From positions 18,541,034-18,605,033 of the forward strand of contig CM058231.1 in the NCBI GenBank assembly GCA_030180135.1: 64,000 nt of DNA. Direction: 5' to 3'. Position numbers and translations under genes: made by a program. The notes beneath the pieces were generated by a model. That model searched no databases. It had not been told where the DNA came from and was given only the letters and a program-made list of their open reading frames with translations. The stretch comes from Orychophragmus violaceus (lineage: Eukaryota; Streptophyta; Magnoliopsida; Brassicales; Brassicaceae). This document shows, one piece after another, positions 56,278-64,000 of the stretch; the first letter of the stretch is position 1; the number at the start of each line of letters is the position of its first letter.

Positions 56278-57236
56278 ATGTCGCGCAGTTGCTCGCAGTG
56301 TGGAAACAACGGCCACAACTCTCGTACCTGTCCGACGGGAATATCCTCCGGCGGAGACGACAGCGTAGGAGAGAAAGGAATCATGCTTTTCGGCGTCCGC
56401 GTCACAGAAGCTCCGTCGTTGTCTTCTTTCAGAAAAAGCGTCAGCATGAACAATCTATCTCATTTCGATCACGCCGCTCATGACTCAAACCCCGTTGATG
56501 ACGGTGGTTACGCTTCAGACGACGTCGTTCACGCCTCCGTCAGAAATCGCGAGCGCAAGCGAGGTATGAATGTCTCTGTTTCGAATTGAAAATTTCATCT
56601 ACTTTCTTTTATTCTGATGTGTTTTTTGGATTTGATTTAGGGACTCCATGGACGGAGGATGAGCATAGATTGTTCCTCACAGGGCTGCATCAAGTAGGGA
56701 AAGGTGATTGGAGAGGAATCTCTAGAAACTTCGTTAAAACTCGAACACCGACTCAGGTCGCGAGTCATGCTCAGAAGTATTTCCTCCGCCGCACAAACCA
56801 GAATCGCCGCCGTCGTAGATCCAGCCTCTTCGACATCACTCCCGATTCGGTAATCACTTCATCCTCGAATCTTTATTCTATTAGATCGGAATCTGTGAGA
56901 TTGATCATCAATATTCATTCATATCAGCAGTTCATAGGAACTTCACCAGAAGAGAAGACGCCATTGGAGGGGATAACTGTGGGATCCATAAACGCGACTT
57001 CGTCGAAACTAACCCCTCCGATTCCGATACCTCCGTCGCGGAAAATGGCTGATTTGAATCTCAACAAGAAAACAACGGCGGCACCGGAGATGTTTCCATT
57101 GTCGATGAATCTACCAATGCAGTCTTCGTCATCGTCTTCATCTTCCACCGAACAGAAGACACGTGGCTCACGTGCCTCGGCCTTGGCCTTCGAGACGATG
57201 TCGAATAATGGGGATAGTATAATGGGAGTCGCTTGA
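56278..57236 (+). CDS. MYB-related transcription factor, SHAQKYF type (MYBD-like)
   Basis: Three exons, 56278-56563, 56641-56849 and 56931-57236, give 266 residues; both introns (77 and 81 bp) have GT-AG ends. Residues 5-18 form a zinc knuckle (C5, C8, H13, C18). Residues 37-42 are LFGVRV, the R/KLFGV-type motif. The single MYB repeat spans about 96-146 with W99, W119 and the SHAQKYF signature at 137-143. A basic stretch follows (RRRRR at 151-155). DLNLN at 206-210 is an EAR-type repression motif, and a Ser tract lies at 230-237. Proteins of this kind bind I-box or GATAA-like sites in nuclear DNA. The wording is closest to the Arabidopsis MYBD (AT1G70000) and AT1G19000 pair, which act in light and pigment control; which one is the true orthologue I cannot say. 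The ATG is chosen for the conserved MSRSCSQCG start. No defect is seen. Confidence 0.93.
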
Positions 57237-57600
57237 TGAAGAAGTCGTTTGATTTTTATAAGATAATTAAGATGTGATGATTAATGTCAAATTGGAGAAG
57301 ATTGATTACTTTAGGATAATTAGATACAACTTTGATCAGACTCAGCTACTAGTGTGTACAGGTTTTTTTTTTGCCCTTTTGGGGAAGGGAGAAGGAAACG
57401 TCTTGTCGTTTCTGTTGTTGTGGTCTTATATATGTTTGATGCGGTAAAACAACAGGTAGACTAATGTGTTGTTTTGGTCAAGACTCTTGTTGTTTTTGCT
57501 GTTGTACGATGTATGTTTGATGCGGTAAAAGTAAAACAACAGGTAGTCTTATGTGTTGTTTTGATCAAGACTTTTGTCTTTCATCAAAAGTGTAGTTTGT
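57237..57600 (+). repeat. MYB 3' UTR with an 82-bp imperfect duplication
   Basis: Downstream of the stop, the phrase gtatgtttgatgcggtaaaa followed by acaacaggtag and tgtgttgttttg occurs twice, at about 57409-57490 and 57491-57577, offset by 82 bp. The second copy has an extra short insertion (gtaaa). The duplication is most likely within the 3' UTR or just after it. Confidence 0.75.
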
Positions 57601-59871
57601 GACATACTTTAAGAAACTGCGTGTTGGTTTATGATTCTTAAAATAGTTATATGGAATTTTAATTAATTATTTTCCTAAAAGGTTAAAAACATTTTGGATC
57701 ATTGGCTAATACAAGAAGGTTAAGTGCATCTGTCTCTGATATGTTTTTGTCTATTACTTTATATGTTAGACTTTTCCAAATTTTTACCGTCTTTTTCGGG
57801 ATGTGTGTGATTTAACGTCGCATTCATGAACCGATCACAGTACAGTTATATACTATTACTTTATTGTACAGACCGTATGTATTTTATTTTATTTTATTAC
57901 TTTTGTTTAACATCGTTTTATTTATTGAATTATTTTTAACTAAAAGAAAATCCACGCATCGTAGATTTTGTTTCTATTTGTAAATATTTAATACTATAGT
58001 TTTATTTTGACTATCAATATTTTCATATCTTTTTTTTCAAATTTATTTTTATGATCATATTTACATGAAAGAACATGTGCTAATATGCTATTATTATTTT
58101 AGTTTGTATTATAAATAATATATTTTACATATTTTTATCATCAATTTTTCATAATTTTTTATTTTTTCTAAATAAAAATTTATTACTTTTAATCCTTTTT
58201 ATCATCTTTTTGATATTTTGTCATTATTTTAAATATGTAATTTGTTATTTATACATTTTTCATTCATCAAAGTCTTAATATTATAATAATATTTTATTTT
58301 TTATTTATCATTTTGAACTTCGTTAGTTTCAATGATTTCATTTCACTTCTTATTCTCTTATATTCTGTATAATTTATGAGTTTATATTATCATTTTTATC
58401 TATTTTATCACATTTTATTCTTTATAATTATCATTTTTATTATTTATTAAATAATTTTTTTGTTCTATGGTTTTTTGCTCCTAATATTTTCAATAATATA
58501 AAACTCTTTCATATTATTCTCATTTTATTTTTATAATTTAGTATTTTTCACTTGTATTAAGATTTAGATATCTTTGTTAATCTACTGCGCAAAAATATGA
58601 AAAATGTATTTAAATCTTATAATATATAATATTTATATATTTATAGAATTATAAATTAAATTTCAATCTAGTTTAACTTATATTTATGTTTTAATAATTT
58701 TTAACTAATTACATAGTTTTATATTAAATAGTTTATTGTAGATTAAATTAGATTTTAATGATGAAATTGGAAAATGTTTTTTTTTGAAGTGGATCAATAA
58801 AGAAGGGCTAATGTGTCAGTTGGATATATCATATAGCCCTTTCAACTATTTTTTTTTGGTAAAAATCCCTTTCAACTATTATATGGCCAGGCCTAGGTTA
58901 AAGTAAGAACTTAGAAGTATAAATTGATAACCATATAAACTAGATCACTGTATGTATATCGTAATATACGTGTATGAGTTTGTTTGACAATAAGTCAGTT
59001 ACGCAATATTATCTATTGGAGCCAACCACCATACCATGCTTACAAAACTAACAACTTGGAGAGAAAAAAAGGATTTTTCATGACATTTCAAAGTTCAAAC
59101 CATTGGCATAGAACTTATCGTAAACAAAATTCCAAAAATTTGTGTTAAAGTTAAATAGAGCCCGAAGCGATAACAATTCTATGGATGACAATTATAACTT
59201 TATAAGGATACGTAATGCCCGTCTCAGACATCTTCATAAAGTAAGAATGGGCCAGTCTAAGGCACAGCCCCATGGCCCAAAATCGGTGACTTAACCAAGA
59301 ATTCAAGCTAGTCCGTAAGACTCAAAGCGCCACATAAAAAAAAAAAAAAAACGCAAAACAAAATTCAACTACACTCAGATGTACAAATTGCTAGTTCCAA
59401 TATCCAAACATTATAGGCTATGTAGTTCTCAATAAAATATTATGTAGTCCTCACTAAAATACAAATATCATACATCCTAAAAAGTGTTACTAAGTAAAAG
59501 GTTAGAAACATCTTCAACGGACAACTGTTATGACTTATGACTGTCCTGAGTACACTAACATTTCAAACACGTTTCATATATTTTGATCTAGTAGAAGAAT
59601 GTTGGTACAACATTCTATATGATGACATTTTAGGTAATAATTACTTTAACATACAAAAGTTTCTTTAATAATTATAATTTTACAAAATAAGAAGAAATTT
59701 TAAATGATTCTTGCGCAGAAAGTGCATTTGTACCTACCTACTTTTGCCATCGTTCCTTTTCGATTGAGTCATGAACACCAAAAGTTAAGTATATGATCTT
59801 CTTACCTTCACAAACAGCTTAGTGAATAGGCGTATCTTTATAGTAATTGAAAAATATTTTTTGAGTTTTTA
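57601..59871. other. AT-rich spacer
   Basis: No coding region or named repeat is supported. A poly(A) of 17 ends a GC-richer segment at 59210-59350 (gggccagtctaaggcacagcc and so on), which looks like a short retroposed repeat. I cannot assign it. Confidence 0.6.
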
Positions 59872-60345
59872 TCTACTATATATTATTTGTGAAGTGTGAT
59901 AGGAGAAAATGATGAGTCATTGGTGACATGGATGAATCTTAATCAATCATAATTATGACATCATTGATGATATGGCTTAGATGAAAGGTTTTGATTGGTC
60001 GAGAATCTTTTTGACATTAAAAATAAATCAAAATTCGTTTAGGAATTTTTTGGATTAAAAAAATCAAAAATCGAGAATTAATCTAATTTTGAAAATTAAA
60101 TGTCGTTTCCTAAAGTTACGAAATGTAATCTTAACTACTTCCCATAATTTTAGATTACAGTTTATATTTTTTTCCATAAGTTATTTCCTTTTTTTTCAAA
60201 TTCAAACTAAATTCGACACTAAAATTTAGCAACTAATAATTGTCTACATTAATTGTCAAATTTGAAGAAAAAAATATCCCAAAGAATATACTAATCTTCT
60301 AATAGAAGCTTTTGAATACATTTTGCAACCCTAAATATGATGATC

Positions 60346-60354
60346 CTATAAATA
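60346..60354 (+). promoter_or_regulatory. TATA box of the Helitron gene
   Basis: CTATAAATA lies about 1.65 kb before the first recognised ATG, with short exon-like units in between. It fits an intron-rich 5' leader. Confidence 0.55.
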
Positions 60355-60449
60355 CAGCCTCTACCAGACTCATATCACCCACATGTCGAACCATTCTTTT
60401 GTTTTATTATTTCTATTGTTCTAATTTTGTTTCTGTTGTTTTGCTGATT

Positions 60450-60760
60450 TTGTAGGTATGAAACCTACAATACCAAACAATAAGGTATCTTTCTCACTTG
60501 CTATTAACATGCTGCTTGATTTTATTATATGGTTTTGATCATTTTGTAGGTATATAACATACCAACCAAACGATAGGTAACTATATCATTGCACATTATC
60601 ATGCTTATTATTTTGTTTTGAGGTTTTTATTCATTTGCAGGTATGTAACATAGCAAGCCAAATATTAGGTAACTATTTTATTTGTATTTACATTTTTTTG
60701 ATTATTTTGTATTTATTAATTTGCAGGTTGGATTCATATGAAGCCAAATGTAAAAATCTA
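60450..60760 (+). repeat. Four exon-like repeat units of about 90 bp in the Helitron leader
   Basis: The phrase ttttg(t/c)ag followed by gtat begins units at 60456, 60550, 60641 and 60727 (last one gttgg). The first three units each have about 27-30 bases (a core like aacatacCAAccaaacgatag) and then gtaact or gtatct, so each looks like a tiny exon between an acceptor and a donor. The repeat spacing is 94, 91 and 86 bp. Confidence 0.7.
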
Positions 60761-61373
60761 TCGGCTAATATTTTTCTGTCACTAATCTTTATTTGCTAGA
60801 TAACTACTCCTCAATCCGTGTTTGTTACATTTCACACGGAAAGAAGATTAAGAACGAAGTCAATGAAGGAAGACAAGCGATTTTTCCTTTATAGTAGATA
60901 TTGTTTTGTATGTTCTTTTGAATTCACATTTGTATACTTTTTTCTTGCATTACTAAAGTATACTTGAATAATAAAATGACTATTTTCTTATTTATCTGTC
61001 CATTTAATATTTTACTTTTGTTTTCTTAATTCTTCTTAATTGTATAAAATTGAAGTAGAAGATAATTAGAACCATGTTTATGAACATCTACTTTTGTCTA
61101 TTGAATCATTTACTTTTTAATCAGTCGAAGATCCTTAATACAATAATTTTTTCGACATATTAATCCATATACCAAATTGATTGTGATTATTAAATTTAAT
61201 AATATTATTCATTCGTCTGTCTTCTTCATCAATATTGTTATTACTCAACAAATAACTATAATCATCAACATAACCATAAGTTACCTATTATATGTATGCC
61301 AATGTCTTACGACTCATATACCTTCTTCATTATATATATTTTTTTGTTTTTTTTCCTACCATTGTGTTTGGAT

Positions 61374-61922
61374 GTGGTCAATATTTATTTTTAAAGTAAC
61401 TTTCCTTAGTTAAGAACTAAAATAATATTTTCATACTCTCTATCGTAATTAAAGCAAAAATCATAAGTTGAAAATATAATTACTTAACTAAGGTAACCAA
61501 ATATTCTTTTTATAATTAAATGCGCAATCAAAAGATTGGGTATACTCAAATCCGTAATTGATTTTTAAATTTCTAATAGACCTATTTTGTTTGTTTTTCA
61601 CCAAGTTGCTCTTATATTACAGCAATGTACACTATGATCTTCATTGTTCTAAATAGTACAATTTAGTATAAATAAAGAAGCTTTTGTTTTATATCCGTGG
61701 TCAATATTTTTTTTAAGTAACTTTCCTTATTAAAGATAATATTTTCATACTCTCTATCTTAATTAAAGAAATAATCATAAGTTGAAAATATAATTACTTA
61801 ACTACGGAAACCAAATATTCTTTTTATAATTAAGAAGAAATCAAAATATTTGGTAGACTCAAATCCGGAACTGATTTTTAAATTTCTAATAGACCTACTT
61901 TGTTTGTGTTTTCACCAAGAGC
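61374..61922 (+). repeat. About 312-bp tandem duplication in the Helitron
   Basis: Two colinear copies, about 61374-61610 and 61697-61922, share ggtcaatatt, the gtaactttcctta block, catactctctatc, aagttgaaaatataattactt and aatttctaatagacct. They are offset by about 312 bp. Differences and short indels show it is not recent. Confidence 0.85.
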
Positions 61923-61998
61923 GCGATATCAGTTATAATACGATTGTTTCAAAATTTAAAAATTATTTTTGAGATTGTCAAGTTATTCTCTAAAAACC

Positions 61999-64000
61999 AT
62001 GAAGAGAGGTTGTACCGAATCTGATAAAGAAAATGATTCCGGGTCACCTCCATTACATAAACGTTAGTATATTTTATTATACGATTTGGTTTGTAAACAT
62101 TATATGATAACCATTTATACGATTTGATGCAAGGTGGGAGAAAATACAAGAGTAAACAGATGTCACCTCCTCTTCTCCCAGGTTTGGGTTTGATTACAAA
62201 TACAACAATAACTTGATATGCAATGATTCATTGATATAATAATACTTGATTTAAACAGTAGATAGAGCCTCAGCCAAATCTTCGAGTGCATCTTCATGTA
62301 TCACAAATGGTCCGAGCGATAATGGGATTGAATCTATCACTCCGATGCGTGATATTACCAATCGTATAAATGATTCCGAAACACCTCCATTACAGAAACG
62401 TGAGTTTATTTTAGTATACAATTTTGTCAACAGACATTATATGATAACCATTGATACGATTTGATGCAAGGTGGGAGAAAATGGCAGAGTAAACCGATAT
62501 CACTTCCTACTCAGAAAGGTTTGGGTTCGATTTAAAATACGGAAAATACCTAAATATGCGATGATTCATTGATATAATTATACTTGATTTATACAGTAGG
62601 TAGACCCTCAGCCAAATCTTCGAGTGCATCTTCAAGTATCACAAATAGTCCGAGCGATAATGGCATTGGATCTATCACTCCGATGCGTGATATTATCAAT
62701 ATTCTTCCTCAAAGAACACATTTTTCCAATGATAATGTGTCTCACAGAAATCACGCCAAAAGTCGTGGTACTTTTTATTCGATTGCCTCAAGAATATTTT
62801 ATTTCCAAAATTATCCACAGTTAAAGCTTTACACTAACTGTATATTTTACATGGAATTGTAAGCTAATTCATCTCAAAGAAAAGGAAAAGAGAAATGCCG
62901 AAATACATTTGTTCCGTCATCGGCCAGTGTTGATGAATTACCGTCTAATGCTCCCCCTATAACTGAGATTAATTAATATCCTCAAGGTATACATGTTTAT
63001 ACTATTTATTTAATTGTAAGTTTCTATGTTTTTTTCTAAAATTATTAGAATGAAATTAGTTTAACTATATTGATAAGAATATATTTCAGCTTTCGCAAAC
63101 AGTATGCCGATGTTAGTGAATCTGATGATGAAGATAATGCAAGCGATGTAGATTCAATTAAAGATGATAAGGATGATGCATCACTTCAGATAGAAAATGA
63201 TGTAAATACCCAAGATGCCTTAGATGATATGACCGGTATGTTTTAATATCTTAGGTTTTTCACATATCATATAACAACACCCATCTTTTTAAACATTATT
63301 TACAAATTATTAATAGGTTACTTTGATGAAGAAGATCTTTCTTATAAGTGTCAATACTGTGGAGCATACATGTGGTATGGAGAACGAATAGGAAAGAGAT
63401 ATAAGCAAAAGCAGCCAGATTTTACAATGTGTTGTAAGAAAGGAAAAATCGTCCTACCAAAGCTGAGGAATCCTCCAATGGCGTTATTGGAGTTGCTTCT
63501 GAATGGTAGTGAATTGTCCAAACATTTTCGGGAATTCATTCGTGCTTATAATATGATGTTCGTCTTCACCTCACTTGGAGGTAAAATTGATCATACCGTC
63601 GACGATGGACGTGGACCATATGTTTTCAAGATGCATGGCCAAAATTATCATAGAATTGGTGCTCTTTTCCCGAACGTTGTAGAGTGTCCTAAGTTTTTGC
63701 AGCTATACATTTATGATACGTTAAATGAACTTACTAATAGAATTGCGGTATACGGGTAAGAGTTTTTTTTTTTTTTTTTTTTTAAATATGCTACTCCTAA
63801 ATTTTGTAAGGATTGTGTAAAATCTTTTATTGGTATATTTTGTAGGGGAGATAACGATAGGGATGTTAAAAAACTGAGGATTCAAATTGTCGAAATCTTG
63901 AAGAATATGTTAGATGAGGTTAATCCTTATGTTGCCTCATTGAGGGCAGCCAGAGATCGATTTGATGTTACCAAAGATACCGGTTTCCGTATCAGATTCA
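61999..64000 (+). CDS. Helitron Rep/helicase, N-terminal part (partial)
   Basis: Helitron transposase, N-terminal portion. Likely exons: 61999-62062 (MKRGCTESDKEN), 62134-62181, 62259-62399, 62471-62518, 62597 to about 62767, a further exon near 62880-62990, 63090-63235 (acidic, SESDDEDNASDVDS), 63317-63755 and 63846 onward. Exon 63317-63755 holds the zinc-finger-like start CQYCGAYMWYGER and CCKKGKIVLP, then IRAYNMMFVFTSLGGKIDH, GRGPYVFKMHGQNYHRIGALFP and LQLYIYDTLNELTNR, the start of the Helitron-like N-terminal (Rep) domain. The splice phases join correctly for most exons. Around 62880-63090 a TAA and an unclear junction suggest a break or a misread exon. The Rep catalytic HUH motif and helicase lie beyond the window. 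Confidence 0.8.
62033..62706 (+). repeat. 337-bp tandem duplication of two Helitron exons
   Basis: Two copies, 62033-62369 and 62370-62706, share the whole series: exon end with cacctccatta, intron, the 48-base exon gtgggagaaaat, intron, and the exon coding SAKSSSASS-ITN-PSDNGI. The unit adds 189 coding bases, a multiple of three, and begins and ends in the same intron phase. Confidence 0.9.

Larger units (their letters stand above)
59872..64000 (+). mobile_element. Autonomous-type Helitron, 5' part
   Basis: Helitrons insert between A and T and start with TC. At 59871 an A is followed by TCTACTATATATTATTTGTG, close to the TCTACTA-type starts of Brassicaceae Helitrons. Downstream lie a TATA box (60346), a series of short repeated exon-like units, and an intron-rich gene coding for the Helitron zinc finger and Rep-like domain. 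The element runs past the end of the window, so its helicase and 3' hairpin are not seen. Confidence 0.75.

Noticed and set aside
57944..57975. Phrase atccacgcatcgtagat as a Helitron hairpin
   Set aside because: No clean stem-loop, no CTRR end and no matching 5' TC terminus.
59210..59352. GC-richer segment ending in a run of A, as a SINE
   Set aside because: No A and B box pair and no target duplication could be seen; left as an unassigned repeat.
1..64000. CRISPR arrays, operons, phage or bacterial islands
   Set aside because: Introns, LINEs, LTR elements and Helitrons show plant nuclear DNA; the regular repeats present are minisatellites or duplications without spacers.

Overview
This is a stretch of plant nuclear DNA, almost certainly from a Brassicaceae species. 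The evidence is the one host gene (a small SHAQKYF-type MYB factor with plant introns and a close resemblance to the Arabidopsis MYBD clade), the set of plant repeat families, and the AT-rich spacers. Nearly everything else is transposable-element DNA, much of it nested. No rRNA or tRNA gene and no CRISPR array was seen.

Layout. 1-1445: 3' end and LTR of an Athila-like Ty3/gypsy element. 1446-13671: a mosaic of Tat-like Ty3/gypsy pieces on the minus strand: three LTRs (2789-3990, 6378-7527, 13268-13671), each with its own primer binding site, a gag-less pol derivative, a gag pseudogene with a 15-bp minisatellite, and an antisense coiled-coil ORF. 14163-20446: a decayed full-length LINE with an 11-bp target duplication. 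20830-22593: an Athila LTR plus gag fragment on the minus strand. 22594-30888: a Ty1/copia pol pseudogene split by a nearly intact minus-strand LINE (24675-29905). 30889-38990: AT-rich DNA holding a 5'-truncated LINE flanked by about 835-bp direct repeats, a possible non-autonomous Helitron, and a LINE scrap. 39465-54520: a minus-strand LINE with a 10-bp target duplication, split by a complete 9.8-kb Athila-like element (40915-50740; 5-bp target duplication AGAAG, 1,210-bp LTRs, tRNA-Asp-type PBS, PPT). 54521-57600: spacer and the MYB gene. 57600-59871: AT-rich spacer. 59872-64000: the 5' part of a Helitron with an intron-rich Rep/helicase gene running off the window.

How the parts work together. 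Only the MYB gene looks like a functioning host gene. The LINE at 24675-29905 is damaged by a single 7-bp duplication. The Athila polyprotein keeps one frame for 5.9 kb but has four stop codons, and its catalytic residues are otherwise present. The Helitron Rep domain is well preserved. The most unusual structures are the near-840-bp duplication flanking a LINE, an in-phase duplication of two exons in the Helitron gene, and clusters of a TCGATCGA-centred motif scattered through coding and non-coding parts of three Athila-like copies. All similarity and family calls come from reading motifs; no database search was run.
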